Shown piece by piece: positions 7,814 through 15,052 of a DNA stretch of 34,562 nucleotides. The notes beneath the pieces were generated by a model. It saw nothing but the letters and a program-made list of their open reading frames with translations. It did not search any database and was not told where the DNA came from. The stretch spans positions 89,495-124,056 of the forward strand of contig JAACSN010000005.1 in the NCBI GenBank assembly GCA_009993885.1, given 5' to 3'. The position numbers and the translations under genes were made by a program. The DNA comes from Alphaproteobacteria bacterium (GTDB lineage: Bacteria; Pseudomonadota; Alphaproteobacteria; Caedimonadales; UBA9215). Every line of letters begins with the position of its first letter. The stretch's first letter is position 1.

Positions 7814-7829
7814 TTTTAAGGCCTTAAAA
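7814..7829. repeat. 16-base perfect palindrome between connector and adaptor genes
   Basis: The bases TTTTAAGGCCTTAAAA form an exact dyad without a loop, inside the 71-base gap between the connector stop and the adaptor start. It could be a protein-binding site or only a chance AT-rich palindrome. There is no T-run that would make it a convincing terminator. Confidence 0.35.
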
Positions 7830-7839
7830 AACAAGTCCT

Positions 7840-8454
7840 TTAGGCTAAACGTTTGACTTGATAGGGTTTTATGAGGGTTAGTATTCCTTGATGAAACTCT
7901 CCCGTCATACCCGGATTATCATTCACGGCTATTCTATTCTCATAAAGTTGAGCCAAAACCATAAGCACGCCCTGCTTTAAAGGCTCGGGCAATTTTCCGT
8001 CATCATAGCCTGCAATAAACTCAATTTGAATACTTCCCGTCCCGTGAAGCAAGGATTGTGCAGAAGGGCCAAAATGGATATGAGCTGCTCGAGCAGCCGT
8101 ATCTACTCTAAAATCTTTTAGGCTTTTCTCTCCGTATTCAGTATGTAAAACGGGGTCGGAACATAACTCTACAAAGGGAGATCTCGGCAATTCTATACCC
8201 TGCTCCCCTCTGCTTTTACGGCCTGTCAGATACGCCTCATCACTACGAGCAACGGCATAACCTGCATTAAGGGTAAGTTGCCATTTTTGCTTAATGAGCG
8301 CCCGTGATGTATAAGCCTCTACGGATGCACGCGCTGTTGAAATAAAGCTCTCAATCAAGCCGTCTTCATTATCGTGCTCCACGCGCAGATAAGCTTTTGC
8401 AAGCTCAAGGCCAATGGGCTCTTCCCCCAAAACTGCTATTTTCTTAAGGGCCAT
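7840..8454 (-). CDS. Head-tail connector protein (gp6-like)
   Basis: This 204-residue protein matches the head-tail connector group (phage gp6 / phiE125 gp8 type). It has the characteristic start LELAKAYLRVEHDNEDGLIESFISTARASVEAYTSRAL (about residues 16-53), in which the acidic D.ED.LI..FI..A...VE.YT pattern is typical, and the later segment IEFIAGYDDGKLPEPLKQGVLMVLAQLYENR. It forms the ring beneath the portal. The ATG at 8454 has AGGAG seven bases upstream; a TTG codon directly before it is in frame but less likely. It lies after the capsid gene, separated by a terminator-like hairpin. Confidence 0.85.
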   Translation of the reverse strand: MALKKIAVLGEEPIGLELAKAYLRVEHDNEDGLIESFISTARASVEAYTSRALIKQKWQLTLNAGYAVARSDEAYLTGRKSRGEQGIELPRSPFVELCSDPVLHTEYGEKSLKDFRVDTAARAAHIHFGPSAQSLLHGTGSIQIEFIAGYDDGKLPEPLKQGVLMVLAQLYENRIAVNDNPGMTGEFHQGILTLIKPYQVKRLA

Positions 8455-8524
8455 CAAAGCTCTCCTATTTGTATATCAATGCTAAAATAACGGTGAAACG
8501 TTACCGGATTATTAAATCTTTTTT

Positions 8525-8587
8525 AAAAAAGGGCAGAGAAACAAAAGTTATCCTAAAAAAATAGAAATGCCTAAAAAATCTCTGCCC
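8525..8587 (-). terminator. Terminator-like hairpin after the capsid gene
   Basis: Nine bases GGGCAGAGA (8531-8539 on the plus strand) are exactly complementary to TCTCTGCCC (8579-8587), separated by 39 bases. Read on the minus strand, the stem ends in a run of Ts (8525-8530), so it could be a partial terminator behind the capsid gene. The long loop makes it weaker than a standard one. It would let capsid mRNA exceed the downstream connector and tail mRNA. Confidence 0.5.
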
Positions 8588-8597
8588 CCCCTTTACC

Positions 8598-9743
8598 TTA
8601 TTCTTCAGGATTTTTTAACATCACAAGAGACTCAAAATTCACCACATTTCCGCCGACGCGTTTTGTTGTATAGAATTCAACATATGGTTTTGCAGAATAA
8701 GGATCGCGCAAAACAGTTGCTCCTTGGCGATCCACAATTTGGTAGGCTCTATTAAAATTACCGAAAATAACGGAAACACCGGAGCCGTTGGTTCCTAAGG
8801 CCGGAAGTTCGTCACAGATCTCAACCTTATATCCGAGAAGCGTTGACGGAGCTGCTGCATCAAGGCTAGGTTGCCAAATATGACGACCGTCTTGATCCTT
8901 TAATTTGCGAACAATAGCAAGGGTTGCGCGTGACATAAGCCATGCAGCTCCGTTAAGGTATTCGCCTTTGATGCCGGCAAACATATCGACCAAATTATCA
9001 ATAAGGTTTGCGTTATCATAATCCACATGCGCAAAATGTCCCCAAGACGCTTCCTCCGCCGTTTCATAAGACAAGATACCCGTTGGCTTTTTATCCCCGT
9101 CTCCATAAAGGAACGCCCTATTTTCAAGGGCGGCCAAACGGTGAGCAATAGAATCGGACAACCACTGTTCAACATTGATACTCGCGTCATCCAGCAATTT
9201 TTGTGTCGCCCGAGGTTTTGCGTACATTTCATGAACGGGTACAACCAGCTTTTGGACTTGAGGTGAATCCGTTACATCACGGTCATCTTGTTCACCGGTC
9301 CATCCTGCCGCAGCACCTGTTTTGTTGAGCAATAAATCTACTGAACTAGAAGAGACTTGCATGACATTAGAGAGGCGACGCACAATGCTCACGTCTGATA
9401 AATCTTTCTCAAGCTTCGCAACAAGAGTCTGAGGAATCATATATCCGCCGTCGCTATCTGCTAAGGTTGAAAGGCTTTTTTTCTCGAGCGCTTGTAAGGA
9501 AGATTCTTCCCCACGGCGCACATAAGACGTAAAAGCCGTTTTATATTCTGTTATTTCCATATTTATATCTCCTTCATAAGATGTCATTTGAGGCCTGTTT
9601 TTTGCAATTTCATATTTTTCTTGTCGGGATGATTTTTCACCGATTCCCTGATCAAGTTTTTCAAAACGCCTATCATTTTCTGATTTGTACTCTTGAAAAG
9701 CTTGCACAAGAGTATCCACCGTTTTTGCAACAGAGGTTGTCAT
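8598..9743 (-). CDS. HK97-family major capsid protein
   Basis: This 381-residue protein is an HK97-fold major capsid protein, closest in appearance to those of alphaproteobacterial GTAs. The first ~60 residues form a charged coiled-coil scaffold region (VDTLVQAFQEYKSENDRRFE...) that the protease would remove. The mature part starts near EYKTAFTSYVRRGEE and continues with SDGGYMIPQTL, AAGWTGEQ, QKLLDDASINVEQWL, FLYGDGDKKPTGIL, DQDGRHIWQPSL and the conserved end LRDPYSAKPYVEFYTTKRVGG. All landmarks of the family are present and intact. AAGGAA precedes the ATG at 9743. A hairpin lies just upstream of the ribosome site and another after the stop. Confidence 0.95.
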   Translation of the reverse strand: MTTSVAKTVDTLVQAFQEYKSENDRRFEKLDQGIGEKSSRQEKYEIAKNRPQMTSYEGDINMEITEYKTAFTSYVRRGEESSLQALEKKSLSTLADSDGGYMIPQTLVAKLEKDLSDVSIVRRLSNVMQVSSSSVDLLLNKTGAAAGWTGEQDDRDVTDSPQVQKLVVPVHEMYAKPRATQKLLDDASINVEQWLSDSIAHRLAALENRAFLYGDGDKKPTGILSYETAEEASWGHFAHVDYDNANLIDNLVDMFAGIKGEYLNGAAWLMSRATLAIVRKLKDQDGRHIWQPSLDAAAPSTLLGYKVEICDELPALGTNGSGVSVIFGNFNRAYQIVDRQGATVLRDPYSAKPYVEFYTTKRVGGNVVNFESLVMLKNPEE

Positions 9744-9766
9744 GTTTTTTTCCTTCTTTTGTTAAT

Positions 9767-9793
9767 AGCGTCGAAGGCTTTCGACGCTTTTTT
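9767..9793. other. Strong hairpin in the capsid leader
   Basis: A nine-base perfect stem, AGCGTCGAA/TTCGACGCT (9767-9775 and 9780-9788), has the tetraloop GGCT. The T-run follows it on the plus strand, so it can only be a classical terminator for antisense transcripts. In the sense (minus) transcript it lies about 25 bases before the capsid ATG, where it could act as an mRNA-stabilising or processing structure. Confidence 0.6.
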
Positions 9794-9808
9794 CCGATTT
9801 AAAAGATT

Positions 9809-10288
9809 TTAAACCGAAATACGAGCCCCGGCATTGGCCGGAAAGGTGACCAGAGAAATTTCAAGGAGTTCCACTTCTGTTAGTAAACGAACTGCTCCTC
9901 TTTCCTTTCCCCGCAAAGCTTGCTTGACGATATATCCGATAGAGAGCCCGTCAAGAGCTTTTTCTTGAATAAGGGCTTGGGCTTCTTTCGCCTTCGCCAC
10001 ATCGGTTAATAACTTACCTTCAACATAAAGACCTTTGGCATCTTCTCTAATTGTCGTCCAAAGACCAATAAGTTCTTTTTCATTGTGTTGCCACAACATT
10101 TTCGGCAGTTGCCCGGCCTTAGCTGCCGCTTGTAAACTCTTTTGAAAAGCCCCCCGCACAACACGATCATTTTGCGAGTCCACTTCATCAAAAATACTTG
10201 CATACCCCTTAAATAGAGCTTGCCCCCGAGATTTTGTTTCAAGATCAAAATTCATTTTTATAAAAGATTTTTTGTGTTCTATTGTCAT
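9809..10288 (-). CDS. HK97-type prohead protease
   Basis: This 159-residue protein matches the HK97 prohead protease family, which removes the scaffold part of the capsid protein during head maturation. The GYASIFDEVDSQNDRVVRGAF segment (residues 28-48) is diagnostic. The likely catalytic residues are His68 (LWQHNE), Ser116 (DGLSIGY) and Glu143 in the LLEISLVTFPAN motif, all present. It sits between portal and capsid genes, the standard order. An AGGAG in the five bases after the portal stop serves as the ribosome site for the ATG at 10288. Nothing suggests inactivation. Confidence 0.93.
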   Translation of the reverse strand: MTIEHKKSFIKMNFDLETKSRGQALFKGYASIFDEVDSQNDRVVRGAFQKSLQAAAKAGQLPKMLWQHNEKELIGLWTTIREDAKGLYVEGKLLTDVAKAKEAQALIQEKALDGLSIGYIVKQALRGKERGAVRLLTEVELLEISLVTFPANAGARISV

Positions 10289-10293
10289 CGTTT

Positions 10294-11541
10294 TTAGGCT
10301 CCTATTTTAGTAATACCGGGCACAAAATCACCATTTTCCACAGGCCCATATCCAACAGCCTTACGCTTTTCATTCAATGTCAAGAAATCAGCTTTTGCAA
10401 CTTTTGCCCAAGCCTCTTCACGGCGAGGCGCTAAGGCCGGGATTGCATCGATGTCATAAGATAAACGCAAATCCTCTCCAAATTGCTTGCCTAACCGGAG
10501 ATTTAACTCATCGGCAAGATAATCCAGTAAAGGCAAAATCGTATCCTCCCACAAATGAAACCGTGCCTCCTTATAATTGGCAAAGGTAGAATCGCCCGAA
10601 ACACCAACCAACATCGGCGGCACATTAAATGCCTGAGCAATTTCCCGAGCACTCAATAATTTACCTTCGATAAAATCAAGATCCTTTGGAGAAAGCCCCA
10701 TTTCCTGCCATTTAAAATCTCCCTCCAAAATCATCACACGGCCGGCGTTTTTTTGGCCTTCTACAATTTTTTGAAGATCAAGGCGCAAGTCATCCAGTTG
10801 ATCCGATGTCAAAGCGTTTTGAGGGCCCTTACCCTGATTAACCATCAAAGCTCCCGAAGGCAGCCCCCCGTTTTGCAGCAAAGCCAAATTATGCGATGCG
10901 ACCGTATTATGCTGATCAATGGCACAAGCTGCCGCTTCAATCGGGCTCATTCCATACCAATCATTTAAAGGATTAAACAGTTTCAAATGCAATATGTCCG
11001 ACTCCCCCGTCACGGGATCGGCGGGGATCACTTGCTTTTTTGAATCAACACTATATTCAAACCCAAGGGGTAATCCGTGAAATCCCGGGATAACCTTGAT
11101 CCGATCGGGTCTTAACGCATAGAGCTCTTTCGGTAAAGCCGTGTGATCGCTTCCCCGAACAAATTCTATATAACTGTTCCCTGAAAGAAGCAAATAGCCA
11201 AGAGTTGACTCGATAAAGGCGCTACCTGCTTGAAGAACCGAAGGACGCTGTAACAAATCCAATAAGGGATGCTTTACCAGCTCGTCTTCCCCCTGATAAA
11301 GACGCCACGGCACACTGGCAGCTCCTCTGGCAATCAAGTTCACACAGCGATAAACAATGACGTTTTTCCGAAATCCTTGAACGGTAAGAGCCTCATAGTT
11401 ACGCGGTGTCCAAACGGGTCTGCCCAAATGATTATAAGCCACCATAGAACCGACACTGCTTGCTTTTTCCTGCACCTTCTTTTTTTGCTGAAGCTTTTTG
11501 AAGCCTGCGCTTCCCCATTTAAGCGGCGATAAAATAGCCAT
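10294..11541 (-). CDS. HK97-family phage portal protein
   Basis: The 415-residue product is a phage/GTA portal protein, the ring through which DNA enters and leaves the head. Visible landmarks are VYRCVNLIARGAASVPWRLY (about 62-81), HPLLDLLQRPS, LLLSGNSYIEFVRG, ELYALRPDRIKVIPG, DILHLKLFNPLNDWYGMSPIEAA and AQAFNVPPMLVGVSGDSTFANYKEA, in the family's usual order. The frame is open further upstream to 11625 but those codons run through the terminator hairpin; the ATG at 11541 with GGGAGAG seven bases before it is the convincing start. It is the first gene of the cluster: no terminase gene precedes it, the neighbour upstream being the TPR-YoeB gene. Confidence 0.93.
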   Translation of the reverse strand: MAILSPLKWGSAGFKKLQQKKKVQEKASSVGSMVAYNHLGRPVWTPRNYEALTVQGFRKNVIVYRCVNLIARGAASVPWRLYQGEDELVKHPLLDLLQRPSVLQAGSAFIESTLGYLLLSGNSYIEFVRGSDHTALPKELYALRPDRIKVIPGFHGLPLGFEYSVDSKKQVIPADPVTGESDILHLKLFNPLNDWYGMSPIEAAACAIDQHNTVASHNLALLQNGGLPSGALMVNQGKGPQNALTSDQLDDLRLDLQKIVEGQKNAGRVMILEGDFKWQEMGLSPKDLDFIEGKLLSAREIAQAFNVPPMLVGVSGDSTFANYKEARFHLWEDTILPLLDYLADELNLRLGKQFGEDLRLSYDIDAIPALAPRREEAWAKVAKADFLTLNEKRKAVGYGPVENGDFVPGITKIGA

Positions 11542-11580
11542 ATTTCTCTCCCTTATTAAAAACCCTTTAAAAACTGCCAT

Positions 11581-11610
11581 AAAAAAAAGACCCCTGCTCA
11601 TGCAGAGGCC
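11581..11610 (-). terminator. Intrinsic terminator in the portal leader (possible attenuator)
   Basis: On the minus strand GGCCTCTGC (11610-11602) pairs with GCAGGGGTC (11597-11589) around an ATGA loop, with two G-U pairs that exist only in minus-strand RNA, and is followed by eight Ts. It is therefore oriented toward the portal gene and lies about 40 bases before its start. It may end transcripts of the TPR-YoeB gene, but a promoter (11656-11683) lies between, so transcripts of the particle cluster must also pass it. Confidence 0.75.
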
Positions 11611-11655
11611 TTTCAAATTAATCAAACAAAAAACTTATACTATTTAATAATACCT

Positions 11656-11683
11656 AATATACATAATAATTTTTACAAGTCAA
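11656..11683 (-). promoter_or_regulatory. Sigma-70-like promoter upstream of the portal gene
   Basis: On the minus strand TTGACT (11683-11678) and TATATT (11661-11656) are separated by 16 bases, close to the sigma-70 consensus. Transcription would start near 11650, giving a leader of about 110 bases that contains the terminator at 11581-11610 before the portal start codon. Confidence 0.55.
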
Positions 11684-11722
11684 CTTTATCAAAATAAAAA
11701 GACATATATAATTAAAAAATAT

Positions 11723-14119
11723 TTATTTGTAATGTCCCTCAACGCTTAATACAAGAATTTCCCCGGGTCCTGTCACCTTATAAACAAAGCGATCTTCGTG
11801 ATTCAAGCGGCGTGAAATACAACTCTTATGCCCTTTATAAACCCCTTTTAGAACTTCAGGCTTCCCACTACCCGTTGTTGCCCAAGGTTGCTCTCTGATG
11901 TCACTCAAAAGCTCTTGGAATTTCAAGCTACTTGTTTGCAATTCGTTAAATGCTTTCTCCATATCGGAATCTCCGGAGAACACATAAGTAATCTCCTTCA
12001 AGTTTCCTCTTCCTTCTAACGGAGCTAATTCTAAATCCCCGTTAGCGACCTTCTTCTCTATTTTTCTTTGAATTCTAGCTTGTGCTTTTAAATTTTTCTC
12101 AGCTGCTTTTTCTTCTTTTATTGCCTTTTTTTCAGCTTTTGATAGCTTAGGAAGTAAAGACGTGCTTGAAGAAGTCGAGGCTTCAGCTATAGACGGACTC
12201 TCATCTTTGCGTTCACTATCAAAAAAATCCGTATGAGTTTTATCTTCTTTCAAGAAATTTATTTTTCTATCCGGCAAACTAAATAAAGGTGCAAGACCTT
12301 CAGGAAAAAAAGGCTCGGAAACAACCTCAGATTTCTCTTCCAAGAGGCGCGCTTCTGCCTCTTCTTCCAACTTATCAAGCTGCTTTAAAAGCTCTATGCC
12401 CGCTACCGAAGCTCCAAGAACAAGTTTGCTCAAATACAAGCGCGCCTGATCATAATCCTTATTTAAAAAGGATAACTGTGAAAAAATAATTAACCTCTCT
12501 ATTTCCGGAACTTTATAAGAAGATTCATTAAAATCTCGTAAGGCATCTTGAAAAAGAGGGTTATCCGTTTTCTTAATAAATGTCATCTGAACAAGGATAT
12601 AACCCGCCTCTACAGGGGTAGGATTTTCAGCTAACATTTTTCCTAAAATATCAAAATACTCTTCTGCTGAAAGTTCCTGCTTATCATATAGACTGTAATT
12701 AATATTTAATCTTGCTTCAATAGAACCGATACCTTGGTAAATTCTTAAAGCCTCTTCCCCTTCCCCGCTCCTTTGCAAAATAATTGCCAAAGAATTCAAG
12801 GCTAAATCCGTACCTGATTTAAGATAGAACTCTGAAGCAGTTTCTATATCTCCCAAGGCTTGAGCAATAGAGCCAAGATTGTTGTATACATAAGGAAGAA
12901 CAGTGTTAGATTCTTTTGAGCTAGGATCTTTTTCTAATTGTTCTTTCAAAGAAAGAAGCATTTCTCTTGCTTTCTCGGGATCGGGCTGTTCTCCATGGTG
13001 GCCGTAGCGGATAATTTCAGCTATATTTAAAAGAGAATCAACTAAAGTACTACGCTCATAAGACTTAAAAGCCTTTTGATATCTTTCTTTATCTTCAAAC
13101 ATGTAATGCATGTAAAGATCACCTATCAAATTATAGCTTGCAGGGGAGGCGGAACGTTCAAAAAATTTAATTGCTTTTTGAAGAAGAAGATTACGAACAG
13201 GATTCTTTGTGTCCTCGGAAAGCGCCTGTTTAACCAAAATCTGCCCACAGCGTTCTAAACTTTCCGGTGTATTAATTCTTTCAAATACTTTGAAAACCCT
13301 TGAATCTGATTGCCTCTCAAGAACCCGGCTCAAAAACAACAAGCCTTGCTGCTCTGTTTCTCCTTTTGAGAGAGCAACTTCCCGAGAAAGAGTCATTAAT
13401 TTCTCTAAATCAGAAGCATGGCGAGAACTTATAAAACGAGCAATCGTCTCTACCGGAGGATTTTGCGTAAGTCCCAAAAGAAAAATCCGCTTAGATTTTG
13501 CAAGAGCCCTCTCATAAAAAGGCTCTAAGGTGAGAGCCCATACAATTTTCGAAGTATGCATTCTATCTTCAAAATAAGGTGAGGCTAAAAATTCACGAAT
13601 TGCTAATTTCAAAGTCTTTTTATCATCAAATTTATCACGGCTTTTATACTTATTCTTTTTCTCCGGCTCTAAATCATCGCGCACTTTTTTAAAAAAAGTT
13701 GTTGCGTAATCATAGGGATTTCCTGTTCCCGAATGATGTGTATGATAAGCTAAGGTTGCCCAACGCATTGCCTCCGCCAAAGACTTCTCATCATAATAAA
13801 CGTAGGCAAGCTCAATCATTCCCCGAGGATCCTTTAAACGAGCGGCTTTATAAAAATGATCTTTCGCCTGCTCCTTATTTGAACTTTGCACCTTTTTTCC
13901 TGCCACAACTTGCATCAAAGCGTCATGATTCCCTTGTGGTTCAACCGTGCCATGCGCAAAAAAGCTTTTTACCGTAAAATCTGTTTTCACTTGTCTTTCT
14001 TCCTCAAAGGCAGAGGAAGAAACATCAAGAACAGAAGAAGCTAAGACTTCTTGGGAAAGGGTTAAAGCCAAAGCCGTTGAAAGGGAACACATAGAACAAA
14101 ATAGAAAATTATTTTTCAC
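11723..14119 (-). CDS. Exported TPR/Sel1-like protein with C-terminal YoeB-type toxin domain
   Basis: This 798-residue protein has three parts. A signal peptide (KNNFLFCSMCSLSTALALTL, cleavage near EVLASS) directs it out of the cytoplasm. Residues ~60-620 are helical and read as TPR/Sel1-like repeats (KDHFYKAARLKDPRGMIELA, EEALRIYQGIG and others), a protein-binding scaffold. A lysine/glutamate-rich linker with AEKKAIKEEKAAEKN follows. The last ~89 residues look like Txe/YoeB, a RelE-fold ribosome-dependent mRNA nuclease: FQELLSDIREQPW, SGKPEVLKG, ISRRLNHEDRFVY and terminal HYK. Residues equivalent to YoeB Glu46, Arg65, His83 and Tyr84 are present (about E755, R777, H796, Y797). The start is GTG at 14119 after AAGGA. 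No YefM/Axe antitoxin gene is adjacent. The toxin part is recognised by eye; an effector role is inferred. Confidence 0.8.
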   Translation of the reverse strand: MKNNFLFCSMCSLSTALALTLSQEVLASSVLDVSSSAFEEERQVKTDFTVKSFFAHGTVEPQGNHDALMQVVAGKKVQSSNKEQAKDHFYKAARLKDPRGMIELAYVYYDEKSLAEAMRWATLAYHTHHSGTGNPYDYATTFFKKVRDDLEPEKKNKYKSRDKFDDKKTLKLAIREFLASPYFEDRMHTSKIVWALTLEPFYERALAKSKRIFLLGLTQNPPVETIARFISSRHASDLEKLMTLSREVALSKGETEQQGLLFLSRVLERQSDSRVFKVFERINTPESLERCGQILVKQALSEDTKNPVRNLLLQKAIKFFERSASPASYNLIGDLYMHYMFEDKERYQKAFKSYERSTLVDSLLNIAEIIRYGHHGEQPDPEKAREMLLSLKEQLEKDPSSKESNTVLPYVYNNLGSIAQALGDIETASEFYLKSGTDLALNSLAIILQRSGEGEEALRIYQGIGSIEARLNINYSLYDKQELSAEEYFDILGKMLAENPTPVEAGYILVQMTFIKKTDNPLFQDALRDFNESSYKVPEIERLIIFSQLSFLNKDYDQARLYLSKLVLGASVAGIELLKQLDKLEEEAEARLLEEKSEVVSEPFFPEGLAPLFSLPDRKINFLKEDKTHTDFFDSERKDESPSIAEASTSSSTSLLPKLSKAEKKAIKEEKAAEKNLKAQARIQRKIEKKVANGDLELAPLEGRGNLKEITYVFSGDSDMEKAFNELQTSSLKFQELLSDIREQPWATTGSGKPEVLKGVYKGHKSCISRRLNHEDRFVYKVTGPGEILVLSVEGHYK

Positions 14120-14154
14120 TGCAAAACATCCTTCAATTAAAATATATATACACA

Positions 14155-14184
14155 TATATATTGCCATCAAAAAAAATATTGCAA
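14155..14184 (-). promoter_or_regulatory. Possible promoter of the TPR-YoeB gene
   Basis: On the minus strand TTGCAA (14184-14179) is followed after 18 bases by TATATA (14160-14155). The surrounding DNA is a strongly AT-rich intergenic stretch (TATATATA repeats), so chance matches are easy; it is a candidate only. Confidence 0.35.
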
Positions 14185-14263
14185 GTAAAAAATGCCATTA
14201 TTTATCTTTAAATATAAGTTTTGAAAAAACAACGTCCGGAATTTCTTTTGAAATGACTATATC

Positions 14264-14291
14264 TTGATCTATTTTCCCAAACCTCTATAAT
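14264..14291 (+). promoter_or_regulatory. Sigma-70-like promoter of the SCO1/SenC gene
   Basis: TTGATC (14264-14269) and a perfect TATAAT (14286-14291) are 16 bases apart. Transcription would begin near 14298, about 28 bases before the start codon. Confidence 0.65.
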
Positions 14292-14325
14292 TTAAAGGAG
14301 AAAAAAGAGTAACAAGAGTAATGTC

Positions 14326-14973
14326 ATGAGAGCGAAGTTTTTTATAGCCGTTGTGATTATCGGTGTGGTTGCAGCTGCTGCTTCTTTCATCACCTACCGA
14401 TTCCAAGAAACAGCCCGAGAAAATAACGATAATACGACAACAACAAGCGTTGCTTCGGTTCGTGTGGGAAAAACTTACGGGCAGGCAACCGTCGGAGGGC
14501 CTTTTACCCTGATAGATCAAGACGGAAAAAGACGTACAGATGCCGATTACAAGGGCAAATACATGGTCGTCTATTTTGGTTATAGTTTTTGTCCTGATAT
14601 TTGTCCTGCAGCCCTTTATAATATGACCCAAGCTTTTCAAGAAATGTCACAAAAAGAACTTAAAAACCTAGCCCCCCTCTTTATTACCATAGATCCTCAA
14701 CGTGACACGACCTCGAACCTAAAAACCTATATACAGAACTTCCATCCCTCGTTCACAGCCCTTACAGGATCACAAGACCAAATCGATAAGGCAGCCAAAG
14801 CCTATCGCGTCTATGCTAAAAAGGCCAAGCCCGACGGCACATCAACCGAATATCTCTTGGATCATTCGTCTATTGTATATGTCATGGATCGCCAAGGTCG
14901 CTTCATTACGTCCTTTAACCATCAAACAGAACCTGAGATTATTAAACAAACCTTAAGAAAAATTATCGAATAG
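14326..14973 (+). CDS. SCO1/SenC family copper chaperone
   Basis: This 215-residue protein belongs to the SCO1/SenC family, which delivers copper to the CuA centre of cytochrome c oxidase. An N-terminal membrane anchor (FFIAVVIIGVVAAAASFI) holds a periplasmic thioredoxin-fold domain. The copper ligands are visible: Cys89 and Cys93 in the SFCPDICP motif and His180 in LLDHSS. PLFITIDPQRDT and the GGPFTLIDQDGK entry strand are typical too. No cytochrome oxidase gene is in the window, so it acts in trans. It has its own promoter with perfect TATAAT. The ribosome site is weak (AAGAG nine bases upstream). Divergent from the TPR-YoeB gene. Confidence 0.93.
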   Translation: MRAKFFIAVVIIGVVAAAASFITYRFQETARENNDNTTTTSVASVRVGKTYGQATVGGPFTLIDQDGKRRTDADYKGKYMVVYFGYSFCPDICPAALYNMTQAFQEMSQKELKNLAPLFITIDPQRDTTSNLKTYIQNFHPSFTALTGSQDQIDKAAKAYRVYAKKAKPDGTSTEYLLDHSSIVYVMDRQGRFITSFNHQTEPEIIKQTLRKIIE

Positions 14974-15052
14974 TATTAAGTTATTATTTTTTGTATACTT
15001 TTTTATTTTATTATGATATTAAATCATTTATTTTATAAAAAAGGAAAACAAT

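Noticed and set aside
11542..11625. Longer portal reading frame through the leader
   Set aside because: The extension runs through the terminator hairpin and lacks a ribosome site; ATG 11541 has GGGAGAG and gives normal family length.
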